From positions 1 to 64,000 of the forward strand of contig NZ_WNKT01000006.1 of NCBI RefSeq assembly GCF_009720725.1: 64,000 nucleotides of DNA. Direction: 5' to 3'. The DNA comes from Allochromatium palmeri (GTDB lineage Bacteria; Pseudomonadota; Gammaproteobacteria; Chromatiales; Chromatiaceae). Position numbers and translations under genes: made by a program. The notes beneath the pieces were generated by a model. The model did no database searches, was not told where the DNA came from, and worked only from the letters and a program-made list of their open reading frames with translations. Of this stretch, positions 47,064 through 56,089 are shown piece after piece. Numbering within the stretch: the stretch's first letter is position 1; each line of letters starts with the position of its first letter.

Positions 47064-47069
47064 CTGGCG

Positions 47070-47098
47070 AGTATACCTCTAACCAGATGCTGTGGCTA
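47070..47098 (-). promoter_or_regulatory. Predicted sigma-70 promoter of nrdD
   Basis: On the minus strand a perfect-class -10 TATACT (47070-47075) lies 17 bases from TAGCCA (47093-47098) as a weak -35. The -35 region overlaps NrdR box 2. The start site would be near 47063. Confidence 0.5.
47080..47095. promoter_or_regulatory. NrdR box 2 (weaker)
   Basis: TAACCAGATGCTGTGG matches about 9 of 16 NrdR consensus positions, and starts exactly 32 bases from box 1. NrdR boxes normally occur as pairs about three helical turns apart, which raises confidence in both. Confidence 0.45.
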
Positions 47099-47289
47099 GA
47101 GACAAATGAGCTTGACAAGAGCCATCGCTGGCAGGGGCGCGCGGAAGGTGCTGTATGGACGTCAGTTTTTGGCGAGCGTCGACGGCAAGAAAATGGTTTG
47201 GCGGGGATTCGGCGACTGAGATGGTAGGGGATAAGAACACGGCGGAATCGTCGTCGATCGGCCCCGCCACAGGAGAACGGCGAACGCGG

Positions 47290-48444
47290 TCAGAACTCGA
47301 CCGCCAGTTGCGCGATGATGGCGTCGGCCGACTTGCCGGTGCCACCATCGCGTGTGCTGTAATCGCGGTCACGCGCCCATTCGAGTCCAAGCGAGGTGCG
47401 ATCGTAGAGTTCGATCGACCAGCCGAGCAGCCAGCGCTCTCTGGGCAGTTCGAGTGCCAGTGCTTCGCGCGTGCCCTGATAGGCGACCGCTGCCACCGAT
47501 TCGCGGCCCAGGACGCTGAAGCTGTAGCCGGCCTCGATGTTCCAGGCCGAGGGACGCGCCCCCTCACCCTTGAACTCCAGACTGGCCGGATCGAAGTCGT
47601 CGGTGGCGGACAGATACTCGCCGATGAGGCTGAATGACCCGAGATTCGCGGCGGCGTTGAGGGTCCAGCCACCGGTGCGCTCGGTCGGATCGAGGCTCAG
47701 GCTCGGGTCGAGTTCGACGGCACTGGCGCGGCTGTCGTTGATACTCTCATACAGGGTGTCCGAGTCGCCCAGATCATTGATGTAGCCGACACCGACTGAC
47801 CAGGTCCGATCGTCGCCGTCCTGTACAAAGCCGAGAGTGGCACCCCAGCTCCCGATCCGATCCTGACCCTCGATCTCGTTGTCGCCGTTGAAGGCATAGA
47901 GACTGCCCGCAAAGCCACGCTGCACGAAGCCCAGTTGCAGTGCTGTCTCACGCGTCTCGCCGATGTCCAGCGTCAGCGGGTCGGAGACCAGATTGGTCTC
48001 ATAGACGCCGAAGGGCACATAGACCTGGCCGGCGGTCAGGAACAGCAACGAGACATGAGCGTTAGCGAGCGTCAGAGAGGCGGTGTCGACCTCGAGATCG
48101 GTCGCGTCCTGCTCATAGAGGAACGAGATCCCCGCCTCGACCCAGTCGTTGACCGGCGCGCGGATGCCCAGCTCGGCGGTGGACAGCCTGATGTCGCTCT
48201 CGCTGTCACCCGTATAGGGCGAGAGATAACTGGCCTCGACCTCGATCAGAGCGGCGATCTCGATGTGGCGATACCAGGCAGATGCGGCGTCGGTTTCCGC
48301 CGGCGGACGATCGAGCGCTTGGTCGAGACGTTCAAGGCGTTTGGGTTCGCCAGGGTGCTGAGCATTCGATGATCCCGCCGCCTGGGCGGTGCCGGCTGTG
48401 GCGAGCGCCAGCGCGATGGCGGCGGAGAGTCGTTGGATTCTCAA
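47290..48444 (-). CDS. LbtU-family siderophore porin-like outer-membrane protein
   Basis: 384 residues from a TTG at 48444 with AGGAG 8 bases upstream. A signal peptide ends near AQAAG. A short helical region (LERLDQALDRPPAE) precedes a beta-barrel of alternating strands ending in Phe (AQLAVEF). TAGQVYVPFGVYETNLVSD and LTLDIGETRETALQLGF match the LbtU group, first described for legiobactin uptake in Legionella. It should form an outer-membrane channel for iron-chelate uptake; the actual ligand is unknown. A Fur-like box at 48512-48528 lies about 70 bases upstream, consistent with iron control. No TonB-system or siderophore genes are adjacent. Confidence 0.85.
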   Translation of the reverse strand: MRIQRLSAAIALALATAGTAQAAGSSNAQHPGEPKRLERLDQALDRPPAETDAASAWYRHIEIAALIEVEASYLSPYTGDSESDIRLSTAELGIRAPVNDWVEAGISFLYEQDATDLEVDTASLTLANAHVSLLFLTAGQVYVPFGVYETNLVSDPLTLDIGETRETALQLGFVQRGFAGSLYAFNGDNEIEGQDRIGSWGATLGFVQDGDDRTWSVGVGYINDLGDSDTLYESINDSRASAVELDPSLSLDPTERTGGWTLNAAANLGSFSLIGEYLSATDDFDPASLEFKGEGARPSAWNIEAGYSFSVLGRESVAAVAYQGTREALALELPRERWLLGWSIELYDRTSLGLEWARDRDYSTRDGGTGKSADAIIAQLAVEF

Positions 48445-48511
48445 GGTCGGTGCTCCTGGGTCGAGTCGATGCCAGTCACGCCGGCCAGACGATGTCCTGA
48501 TGCGACTGCAA

Positions 48512-48528
48512 ATGCGAATTATTGCTAT
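48512..48528 (-). promoter_or_regulatory. Fur-like box upstream of the LbtU-like porin
   Basis: ATGCGAATTATTGCTAT matches the Fur palindrome ATGATAATnATTATCAT at most AT positions, within a GCAAATGCGAAT context common in gammaproteobacterial Fur sites. It is 68-84 bases upstream of the TTG start. Confidence 0.5.
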
Positions 48529-48637
48529 TTATATAGCAGGCCGACAGGGCTTGTAAAGACCCATCGGCTGTGACGTGACGCAGGAGTGGTCCGGCCTGCT
48601 TCGAGCTGGAGCAGGCGGAGTCAGGCGGGATGTGCGC

Positions 48638-49144
48638 TCAGGGGAGTTGTTGAATCGATTCGAGCGCGGCCTCGTAGCGTTGTCGGAGTTCTTCGGGCAG
48701 CGTCGAGTCTTTGGCGCCCTGGCAGCCACCGGCCGCCTGGAGACGCTCGACGAAATCGCGTTCGAGCCGCTCCTGGGTGCGCCGGTAGTTGCGCTCGGGA
48801 AAGAGGTCGTCCTGGACTGTGAGCACGGTCGTGCGCAGCTTGCCAACGATGAGCTTGCTGAGATTTTCGAGCCGCCGCCCCGAGCCGTCGCCCCGGCAGC
48901 GGGCATGATAGGCATCCAGATCAGCCGCGGCCTCGACCGCCTCGACGAGAAGCGCCTGGGTGTCGGCATCGAGACTGGACCTGGCCATGACGACTGGCAG
49001 GATAAGCAGGCCGCCGATCAGCAGGATGACGATGACGCGGTGCCTCCGGTCCAGTGGGGAAGGGAACTGGGATTGCACGTCCTGGAGCACTTGGGCGTCG
49101 AGGTCGTCGGTGTTGGGTGTCTGGGTGTCGGCTTTGAGTCGCAC
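48638..49144 (-). CDS. Single-pass membrane protein of unknown function
   Basis: 168 residues from a GTG at 49144 with GAGG 6 bases upstream. A soluble N-terminal arm of about 35 residues leads to one membrane helix (RVIVILLIGGLLILPVVMA, about 36-54). A mostly helical domain follows, rich in Arg/Glu with two Cys (HARCRGDG and GGCQGAKD), ending in an ERLERDFVERL helix. It is eight bases downstream of the SDR gene on the same strand. I do not recognise the family; it may be a small inner-membrane protein with a periplasmic helical domain. Confidence 0.7.
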   Translation of the reverse strand: MRLKADTQTPNTDDLDAQVLQDVQSQFPSPLDRRHRVIVILLIGGLLILPVVMARSSLDADTQALLVEAVEAAADLDAYHARCRGDGSGRRLENLSKLIVGKLRTTVLTVQDDLFPERNYRRTQERLERDFVERLQAAGGCQGAKDSTLPEELRQRYEAALESIQQLP

Positions 49145-49152
49145 GATGATCC

Positions 49153-49866
49153 TCAGCTGCGTCCGTATACGGGGATGGCCGCCCCGGTGATGCCACGCGA
49201 TAGGTCCGACGCCAGAAAGACGATGACGTCAGCCAGAGCCTCCAGGCTGACCCAGGTGGAATGATCCTGGTCGGGCATGGCCGCGCGGTTCTGGGGTGTG
49301 TCCAGGGTGCCCGGAAGTACGCAGTTTACCCGGATTCCACTGGGCTTGAGTTCATCGGCGAGCGTTTCGGTGAGGGTGACGACAGCGGCTTTGGAGACAC
49401 AATAAGGCCCCATGTGAGCAACGCCGCGCCGGGCCGCGCGCGCCGCGACATTGATCACGCTGCCCTGGCCCGCCGCCAGGAGCTTGGGCACGACCGCGCG
49501 CGCGCAGTTGAAGACGGTGCGCGCATTGAGATCCAGCATGGCGTTCCAGTCGGCGTCGGTTGTGTCCTGGATCGTCGGTCCCATGCTGAAACCGCCGGCG
49601 ATGTTGGCCAGCCCATGGATGGCGCCGAAATGGCTCGCGACCTGCTCGACCATGGCCGCGACCTGATCCGTGTCAAGCAGATCGACGCTCAGCGCCAGCG
49701 ACTCGACGCCGGCGGGCAGTGTCGCCTGCGTGTGGCTCAGTGCCTCGGGGTCGCGTCCGATCAGGGCCAGACGTGCACCCTGGGCGCCAAAGGCGCGCGC
49801 TGTGGCACTGCCCAGGTTGCCCGAGGCGCCGGTGATGAGGATGGTCTTGTCGTTGAGATGGTGCAT
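49153..49866 (-). CDS. Short-chain dehydrogenase/reductase-like protein
   Basis: 237 residues from the ATG at 49866 with AGGA 8 bases upstream; the upstream open frame is not needed. The Rossmann fold is clear: TGASGNLG at the cofactor loop, NIAGG near residue 89 and the YCVSK catalytic Tyr/Lys pair. The catalytic Ser expected 13 residues before the Tyr appears to be Ala (VAARAARRGVAHMGPY). This would weaken classic dehydrogenase activity unless a nearby residue replaces it. The C-terminus ITGAAIPVYGRS is SDR-like. The substrate is unknown. It appears to share a transcript with the small membrane protein downstream. Confidence 0.87.
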   Translation of the reverse strand: MHHLNDKTILITGASGNLGSATARAFGAQGARLALIGRDPEALSHTQATLPAGVESLALSVDLLDTDQVAAMVEQVASHFGAIHGLANIAGGFSMGPTIQDTTDADWNAMLDLNARTVFNCARAVVPKLLAAGQGSVINVAARAARRGVAHMGPYCVSKAAVVTLTETLADELKPSGIRVNCVLPGTLDTPQNRAAMPDQDHSTWVSLEALADVIVFLASDLSRGITGAAIPVYGRS

Positions 49867-50148
49867 CGTGAAATCCTGACTCGACGGTGGATGGTGATGC
49901 CGGATGGCTGGTTGCTGACACCTTGACAGTAAGGGTCGGACGTCCATTGGACAATTCCCCGGTCATGCGAGTCCGGTCGCATGTCTGTATGATTGGGGCC
50001 TGAGCCTGGATGGCGAACCGGAACCAGGGCCGTCGGTCTGTTGCCATGCCCCCAGCCAGGATATCGGGGCTTCTCTTCGCTTGATCCATGGGGGTGAAGT
50101 CGTGTCGAACTGGAGGCCCGAAGGGCGGAGTGTCTCGCGGAGGAGCGG

Positions 50149-51336
50149 ATGATCGAGCTGTTTTTTCTGCTCCTGCCCGTGGCGGCTGCCTCGGGGTGGT
50201 GGCTGGCGCGTCGCGACATCCGCCGCAAAATAAACGTCTTGCCTGCGGCTCATCCGGATTTTCTGCGCGGTCTGAATTATCTGCTCGAAGAGCAGCCGGA
50301 CAAGGCGATCGATCTCTTTCTGCGTCTCACCGAGGTCGACAGCGAGACGGCCGAGACACACCTGGCGCTCGGCAGTCTGTTTCGGCGCCGGGGTGAAGTC
50401 GATCGCGCCATTCGCATCCATCAGAATCTGGTCGAGCGCCGTCATCTGAGCCCGGAATTGCGCGGTTTCGCGCTCTTCGAATTGGGGCAGGACTACATGG
50501 GGGCCGGACTCCTCGACCGCGCTGAGACGCTGTTCCAGGAGCTCGTGACCCTGGGCCTGCACAGTCAGCGCGCCCTCCAGGCGCTGCGCGAGATCTATCA
50601 GCGCGAGCGCGAATGGGGCCGCTGTCTGGAGGTGGCGGCCCAACTCGAAACGCTGACCGGCCAGAAAATGCCGGTCGAGATCGCGCACTATCATTGTGAA
50701 CTGGCCGAGGAGGCGCGGCGTCGGCAGGATACGGCTGGCGCGCGCGTGCAACTGAGTCAGGCACGGCGTATCCAGTGCGACTGTGTCCGTGCGACCATGC
50801 TGGAAGGATTCATGGCACTGGAGGACAATGATGCCGAGCAGGCTGTTGCGCTCTTCGAGCGCGTCGTCGAACGCGGGGCGACCTATGTCCCCGAGGTGCT
50901 GCCGGCCTTGATTGAGTCCATTGAGCGACTGGGCGAGGATGTGGTCGTGCACCTCGAAACCCTGGCGGCCGGTCAGGCCAGTCCGCACCTGATGCTGGCG
51001 CTCGGCGAGCGTGTGGAACAGACGCGCGGCCCCGAGGCCGCACTGGATCTGCTGGCCGACTATCTGGCGCGCTGGGCTGATCTGGCGGTGCTGGAGCGTT
51101 TTCTCGACCTGCGCGCACGCGGGCCGGACCCGGATGGACGCGCCCATCGCTATGCCCGGGTGGCCCTCGGTGTGGCGCGTCATCTGTTGCAGCGTCAGTC
51201 GGTCTATCATTGCGAGCACTGCGGTTTCCAGGCGCGCGCGCTGCACTGGCAGTGTCCGAGCTGTCGCAGTTGGGGTACGGTCGTCGCCGTTTTGCCCGAT
51301 CCCATCCAGGGCGATGGGGCGCGCTCGCTGGTCTGA
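50149..51336 (+). CDS. lapB: LapB (YciM) lipopolysaccharide assembly/regulation protein
   Basis: 395 residues: an N-terminal membrane anchor (residues 2-20), nine or so TPR-type helix pairs between about 40 and 330, and a C-terminal rubredoxin-like metal site with Cys pairs in YHCEHCGF and WQCPSCRSWG. LapB recruits LpxC for FtsH proteolysis and so tunes lipid A synthesis at the cytoplasmic face of the inner membrane. GGAGGAG precedes the ATG. The lapB-pyrF order is conserved in gammaproteobacteria, which supports the call. Confidence 0.95.
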   Translation: MIELFFLLLPVAAASGWWLARRDIRRKINVLPAAHPDFLRGLNYLLEEQPDKAIDLFLRLTEVDSETAETHLALGSLFRRRGEVDRAIRIHQNLVERRHLSPELRGFALFELGQDYMGAGLLDRAETLFQELVTLGLHSQRALQALREIYQREREWGRCLEVAAQLETLTGQKMPVEIAHYHCELAEEARRRQDTAGARVQLSQARRIQCDCVRATMLEGFMALEDNDAEQAVALFERVVERGATYVPEVLPALIESIERLGEDVVVHLETLAAGQASPHLMLALGERVEQTRGPEAALDLLADYLARWADLAVLERFLDLRARGPDPDGRAHRYARVALGVARHLLQRQSVYHCEHCGFQARALHWQCPSCRSWGTVVAVLPDPIQGDGARSLV

Positions 51337-51393
51337 GACTCGGCGATGCGGCCCCAGCGTCAACACATTCATTCTATGGACCACTGAAGATCC

Positions 51394-52104
51394 GTGACAC
51401 AGGCTAAACCCATCATCGTCGCACTCGATTTTGCCAGCGAACAGCCCGCGCTGGCCCTGGCCGAACGGCTTGATCCGGCACGCTGCCGGCTGAAGGTCGG
51501 CAAGGAGCTGTTCACCCGGCTCGGGCCGGCCTTCGTCGAACGGCTCCAGCGCCTGGGTTTCGAAATTTTTCTCGACCTCAAGTTCCACGACATCCCCAAC
51601 ACGGTCGCGGCGGCCTGTGCGGCGGCCGCCGATCTCGGGGTGTGGATGGTCAATGTCCATGTCTCGGGCGGGCGCGCCATGATGGCGGCGGCGCGCGAAC
51701 GTCTGAGCCAGTACGAGCACCCGCCGCTGCTGATCGGGGTGACGGTGCTGACCAGTCTCGACCGTGCGGATCTGGACGCCATCGGCTGTCCCGGTGAGCC
51801 GCGCGCGCGCGTCTTGACGCTGGCGACCCTGGCGCGTGACGCGGGTCTGGACGGCATCGTCTGCTCGCCGCTGGAGGCGGCACCGGTGCGCGCGGCGCTG
51901 GGGCCGGATTTCCGGCTGGTCACACCCGGCGTGCGGCCGGCCGGTGCGGCGAGCGGCGATCAGAAGCGGGTCATGACGCCCGCCGAGGCCCTGGCCGCCG
52001 GTGCCGATTATCTGGTGATCGGGCGTCCCATCACCCAGGCGCCCGATCCGCTATCCGTGATTGAAGAGATCGATCGATCCTGTCAGAACAGTTTGGAGAA
52101 TTGA
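51394..52104 (+). CDS. pyrF: Orotidine-5'-phosphate decarboxylase
   Basis: 236 residues starting with GTG at 51394. It converts OMP to UMP, the last step of pyrimidine nucleotide synthesis. The active-site array is seen in [12 protein letters not shown] and [13 protein letters not shown], with the Lys-Asp network, and the phosphate loop in [10 protein letters not shown] near the C-terminus. The chain is of normal length. It lies 57 bases after lapB and 3 bases before galU. Confidence 0.96.
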   Translation: MTQAKPIIVALDFASEQPALALAERLDPARCRLKVGKELFTRLGPAFVERLQRLGFEIFLDLKFHDIPNTVAAACAAAADLGVWMVNVHVSGGRAMMAAARERLSQYEHPPLLIGVTVLTSLDRADLDAIGCPGEPRARVLTLATLARDAGLDGIVCSPLEAAPVRAALGPDFRLVTPGVRPAGAASGDQKRVMTPAEALAAGADYLVIGRPITQAPDPLSVIEEIDRSCQNSLEN

Positions 52105-52107
52105 TAC

Positions 52108-52989
52108 ATGGCTAAGGTTCGTAAGGCCGTTTTTCCAGTTGCCGGTATGGGCACACGCTTCCTGCCGGCGACCAAGGCCAGCCCCAAGGAAATGCTGCCC
52201 ATCGTCGACAAACCCCTGATCCAGTACGCCGCTGAGGAGGCCGAAGCCGGTGGTGCCGATCAGCTGGTCTTCATCACCGGGCGCAACAAGCGCTCGATCG
52301 AGGATCATTTCGACACCGCCTACGAGCTGGAGTCCGAACTGGAGCGTGCCGGCAAGGACAAGCTGCTCGACATCATCCGCAATGTCCTGCCCGGATCGGC
52401 CTCCTGCATCTATGTCCGTCAGGCCGTGGCCCTGGGACTGGGTCACGCGGTGCTGTGCGCCAAGCCGGTGGTCGGCGACGAGCCCTTCGCGGTGCTGTTG
52501 GCTGACGACCTCATCCACTCCAGCGGCAAGGGTGTGGTCGCGCAGATGGCCGAGGTCCATGCCCGCCACGGGTGCAGCGTGCTGAGCGTCCAGGAGGTAC
52601 CGCGCGAGGAGACCAATAAATACGGTATCGTCCAGGTCGAAAAAGACGCCGACGGCACCCTGCGCGTGATCTCCATCGTCGAGAAGCCGGATCCGGCCGA
52701 CGCGCCCTCCAATCTGGCCGTGGTCGGGCGCTATCTGCTCACGCCGCGCATCTTCGACAAGCTCGAACAGACCGGCAAGGGCGCCGGTGGCGAGATCCAG
52801 TTGACCGATGGCATTTCGGATCTGCTCCAGGACGAGCCAGTGATCGCCTATCCGTTCGAGGGCAAGCGCTACGATTGCGGCAGCAAGCTCGGCTATCTGG
52901 AGGCTACGGTGGAATATGCCCTGGCCCATCCCGAACTCGGCGAGCGATTTGCGACCTATCTGCACGCCCTGAAAGCCGAGCTGTCCTGA
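52108..52989 (+). CDS. galU: UTP-glucose-1-phosphate uridylyltransferase
   Basis: 293 residues. GalU forms UDP-glucose for envelope polysaccharides and glycogen-type pathways. The nucleotide-binding start [20 protein letters not shown] with the [14 protein letters not shown] segment, the LLADDLIH metal motif, and [12 protein letters not shown] are typical. GGAG lies 9 bases before the ATG and overlaps the end of pyrF, suggesting co-translation. Confidence 0.96.
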   Translation: MAKVRKAVFPVAGMGTRFLPATKASPKEMLPIVDKPLIQYAAEEAEAGGADQLVFITGRNKRSIEDHFDTAYELESELERAGKDKLLDIIRNVLPGSASCIYVRQAVALGLGHAVLCAKPVVGDEPFAVLLADDLIHSSGKGVVAQMAEVHARHGCSVLSVQEVPREETNKYGIVQVEKDADGTLRVISIVEKPDPADAPSNLAVVGRYLLTPRIFDKLEQTGKGAGGEIQLTDGISDLLQDEPVIAYPFEGKRYDCGSKLGYLEATVEYALAHPELGERFATYLHALKAELS

Positions 52990-53111
52990 CGCGCGCTTCA
53001 GGTCGCCAGGGTTCAGGAGTGGTCTTGATCGCCCTGGCGGCTGGAGCGGCGCAGTCTACAATGCTCGCCTTTCCGGTAATGGATCATCGCTGAACAGTCT
53101 CAGGCACCTCG

Positions 53112-54200
53112 ATGTCGACCGATCCACCCTGGTGTATTCCAGCCAGCGCCGCCGAGCACTATCGGTCCAACAAGGACGCGATGGCGGCCGCCGTCAGCCA
53201 GCGTCTTGCCGCGCATCCGCGTTTCGCCGAGTTTCTGGGCGGCAATCCGCGGCGACTCCTGGACACCAACCATCGCAACCATGCGGCCTTCATGGTCGAG
53301 GTCTTGAGCGCCAACGACCGGAGCTTGCTGGACAGTACGCTGCCCTGGGTCTATTCGGCCTATCACAATCAAGGCATCGCGTTCGACTATTTCGCCGCTG
53401 AGCTGGAAGCCTGGATCGCCGTTATTGGCGAGACACTGCCGGCCGCTGATGCGGCGGCCATTCTGCCGGTCTATCGCTGGATGCTCGATGTCCATCCGCA
53501 TTCCGTCGAGCGCGCGCTCCAGTATGAGGCCCGACGTCTGCCGGTATCCAAGGTCTGGCGGCATGATTACGACTTCATCCTGGAGCATCTCTTCCAGGGC
53601 GACTATTCGGTGGTCATCCGTCATTGTCGCGTCCTGATGCAGCGCGGCATGTCCTATGCGCAAGTGCTGCGCGAACTCTTCTACCCGGCCATGGTGGAAG
53701 TCGGTGCGCGCTGGGAGGCCGGCGAGTTCTCGGTGGACATGGAGCATCAGACCACAGCTATGGTCTATGGCATCCTCTCGGCACTCTATTACGATCAACC
53801 CTTTCCGGCCCTGAGCCGGGGGCGGGCGCTGGTCGCGCCTGTCTCCAACGAGTTCCATGAGCTGGGCGCCTGGATGCTGACGACCACGCTGGAGCTCGAT
53901 GGCTGGGAGGTCACGCTGCTCGGCTGTGACACCACGCCCGAGTCGCTGGTGGCTACGGCGCTCGCCGAGCACCCGAGGTTCATTGCGCTGTCGGTGACGC
54001 TCGTGAGTAATGTGCAGGAGGCGCGACGTGCCGTGACGGCCCTGCGCGCCGCCCTGGGTGCCGAGACGCCCCCGATCCTGGTCGGCGGCCAGGCGTTTAT
54101 TGCGGCCCCCACGCTGGTGGAGACTGTAGGGGCGGATCTCTTTCTCGAAAGCGCCGAGGTGCTTGTCGACTGGGCGCGTACACTGGAGACAGGCGGATGA
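53112..54200 (+). CDS. Cobalamin-binding-domain protein, putative B12 sensor
   Basis: 362 residues. The N-terminal 150 residues form a helical region without a recognised family. Residues 155-225 form a B12-binding_2 four-helix cap with the WEAGEFSVDMEHQTT motif (Trp201, Glu211-His212), as in MetH, CarH and LitR-type sensors. Residues 238-355 form a Rossmann-like B12-binding domain, in which NEFHELG (Glu247-x-His249-x-x-Gly252) replaces the usual DxHxxG. That keeps the cobalt-ligating His. It may bind methyl- or adenosyl-cobalamin and act as a light or redox sensor. Its stop overlaps the start of the GGDEF gene by four bases, so the two proteins are probably made together. Confidence 0.83.
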   Translation: MSTDPPWCIPASAAEHYRSNKDAMAAAVSQRLAAHPRFAEFLGGNPRRLLDTNHRNHAAFMVEVLSANDRSLLDSTLPWVYSAYHNQGIAFDYFAAELEAWIAVIGETLPAADAAAILPVYRWMLDVHPHSVERALQYEARRLPVSKVWRHDYDFILEHLFQGDYSVVIRHCRVLMQRGMSYAQVLRELFYPAMVEVGARWEAGEFSVDMEHQTTAMVYGILSALYYDQPFPALSRGRALVAPVSNEFHELGAWMLTTTLELDGWEVTLLGCDTTPESLVATALAEHPRFIALSVTLVSNVQEARRAVTALRAALGAETPPILVGGQAFIAAPTLVETVGADLFLESAEVLVDWARTLETGG

Positions 54201-55150
54201 CCCTGGTATCCCAAGATCGTTCGTTACACCCCGAACTGGCGTCGGCCTTGCTTGGTTATGTCATGGACTCCGGACGCCTGGTCGTCGTGGAGGTGGACCG
54301 GGATGGTGTGATCCTGGACGCCAACGTGGCTTTTCGATCCCGCTTCGCCGGGTTCGCCAATGTGCGCGGCGAACCCCTGTCACGGTTTCTTCGCAGTGGC
54401 GGCCAGCGACCGGACATCGAGCCGGGCCTGCCCAACCGCCAGCCGGTGGCGCGCATTTTCAAAACCATCATGGGCGGGGAAAGCTATCTGTTCCATGCCT
54501 ATCCGCTGAGCGAGAACGCCCTGCTCATCGGCGAGCGGGCCGGGGCCGATGACAACGACATCATCGCGCGTATGGGCAACCTGACGCTGGAGATGTCGCG
54601 CCTGGTGCGCGATCTGCGCAAGGCCAACCACGATCTGGAGCAGGCCAATCGCTTGAACGAGCGGTTGGCCCGCACCGACGCCCTGACCCAGTTGCCCAAT
54701 CGACGTTACTTCATGGAGCGTCTGAGTCAGGTCGTGGCCCAGGCCCGGACGCGCTCGCATCCGCTGTCGGTGCTCATGATGGATCTGGATCACTTCAAGC
54801 GTGTCAACGACACCTTCGGCCACGCGGCCGGCGACCGGGTGCTGATCGCCTTCGCTGAGCTGATGCGCGCCGAGGTGCGGCTCTCGGATCTGCCCGGCCG
54901 CTTGGGCGGCGAAGAGTTCGGACTCTATATGTTCGATGTTGAACTTGAAGCGGCCCTCTCGGTGGCCGAGCGTTTGCGTACTCATGTCAATTTGATGCGA
55001 CCACTCGAGGCGAACTACCAACCCAGCGTCAGCATCGGCGTAGCGGCACTCACACCCGACGAAGACATCGAGCAGCTGCTTAAGCGTGCCGACGATGGTC
55101 TCTATCGCGCCAAGGAGAGCGGGCGCAATCGCGTGATGGCGGCGGCCTGA
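54197..55150 (+). CDS. Diguanylate cyclase with N-terminal PAS-like domain
   Basis: 317 residues. Residues 10-115 form a PAS-like sensor (VVVEVDRDGVILDANVAFRS). A coiled-coil linker (LVRDLRKANHDLEQANRLNE) leads to the GGDEF domain. TDALTQLPNRRYF and the catalytic GGEEF motif are intact. RLSD lies five residues before GGEEF, matching the RxxD inhibitory site. It should make cyclic di-GMP with product feedback. Translational coupling to the cobalamin-binding protein suggests that protein controls it. The last 49 bases overlap the convergent gluQ gene. Confidence 0.92.
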   Translation: MTLVSQDRSLHPELASALLGYVMDSGRLVVVEVDRDGVILDANVAFRSRFAGFANVRGEPLSRFLRSGGQRPDIEPGLPNRQPVARIFKTIMGGESYLFHAYPLSENALLIGERAGADDNDIIARMGNLTLEMSRLVRDLRKANHDLEQANRLNERLARTDALTQLPNRRYFMERLSQVVAQARTRSHPLSVLMMDLDHFKRVNDTFGHAAGDRVLIAFAELMRAEVRLSDLPGRLGGEEFGLYMFDVELEAALSVAERLRTHVNLMRPLEANYQPSVSIGVAALTPDEDIEQLLKRADDGLYRAKESGRNRVMAAA

Positions 55151-56079
55151 GCCTTGCGCTCTGCTTCCAGCCGAAGCGAGACGCTTGAGCGGGGCGGAAC
55201 GCGCTCGATGCGCCAACTGGCGGCGGCACGTTTCCAGAATGCGCACGGCGAGCCGGCGTCATCCAGCGGTTCCTGTCCAAGCAGACGCCAGGCCAGCCGC
55301 AGGGCAGGCAGCGGGTCGCGATCATCGACGGGCGCGGCGGCCAGCGACTTGCTCAGCTTGCGCCCCCGCTCGTCGAGCACCAGCGGGACATGAGCGTGGC
55401 TGGGCGTGGGCAGTTCCAGCGCCCGTTGCAGCCCGATCTGGCGCGGTGTCGAGAGCAGCAGGTCGGCCCCGCGCACCACATGGGTGACAGCCTGCCAGGC
55501 ATCATCCACCACCACGGCGAGCTGATAGGCATGGAGTCCGTCAGCGCGCCGCAGCACGAAATCCCCGATCGACTCGGCGACCGAGTGACCTTGCCGGCCC
55601 TGGATGCGATCCTCGAACCAGATGGGCTCGGTCTCGGTGCGCAGACGCAGACTGCGCGCGCGCCGGCCGGCCGGCAGACCATCGCGGCAGGTGCCGGGGT
55701 AGATCGGCCCTTCAAGGCCGGATCGGGCGCGCGCGGCGATCTCGGCGCGACTGCATCCGCAGCCATAGACCCGCCCAAGCGCGTCCAGGCGGGCAAGTGC
55801 CGCGTCATAGGCGTCGAGACGCGCGCTCTGGAAGATCACCGGCTCATCCCACGCGAAGCCGAAGGCGCGCAGTGTGCGCTGGATGGCGTCGGCGGCGCCA
55901 GGAACCTCGCGCGGGCGGTCCAGATCCTCGATGCGCAACAGCCAGACACCATCCTCGGCGCGCGCATCGGCATAGCTCGCGACAGCAGCGAGCAGTGAAC
56001 CGAAGTGGAGCGGGCCAGTCGGGGAGGGGGCGAAGCGCCCCCGGTAGCCGGATGCGACCGATGGGGCTTCGCCGTTCAT
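55102..56079 (-). CDS. gluQ: Glutamyl-Q tRNA(Asp) synthetase
   Basis: 325 residues from the ATG at 56079; a few in-frame codons upstream overlap dksA. It is a truncated GluRS: FAPSPTGPLHFGS (HIGH-like) and RKLSKS (KMSKS-like) are present and the anticodon-binding half is missing. GCGCSRAEI near residue 120 provides part of the zinc site. GluQ attaches glutamate to the queuosine base of tRNA-Asp. It follows dksA, the usual gammaproteobacterial arrangement, and shares a short overlap with the convergent GGDEF gene. Confidence 0.93.
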   Translation of the reverse strand: MNGEAPSVASGYRGRFAPSPTGPLHFGSLLAAVASYADARAEDGVWLLRIEDLDRPREVPGAADAIQRTLRAFGFAWDEPVIFQSARLDAYDAALARLDALGRVYGCGCSRAEIAARARSGLEGPIYPGTCRDGLPAGRRARSLRLRTETEPIWFEDRIQGRQGHSVAESIGDFVLRRADGLHAYQLAVVVDDAWQAVTHVVRGADLLLSTPRQIGLQRALELPTPSHAHVPLVLDERGRKLSKSLAAAPVDDRDPLPALRLAWRLLGQEPLDDAGSPCAFWKRAAASWRIERVPPRSSVSLRLEAERKAQAAAITRLRPLSLAR

Positions 56080-56089
56080 GCAGGTGGTC

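Larger units (their letters stand above)
46919..47289. other. Intergenic control region between nrdD and the LbtU-like porin
   Basis: 371 bases without a gene. It holds the nrdD promoter and the two NrdR-like boxes (47048-47098). The remainder towards 47289 is the 3' side of the porin gene and shows only weak inverted repeats. Confidence 0.6.
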
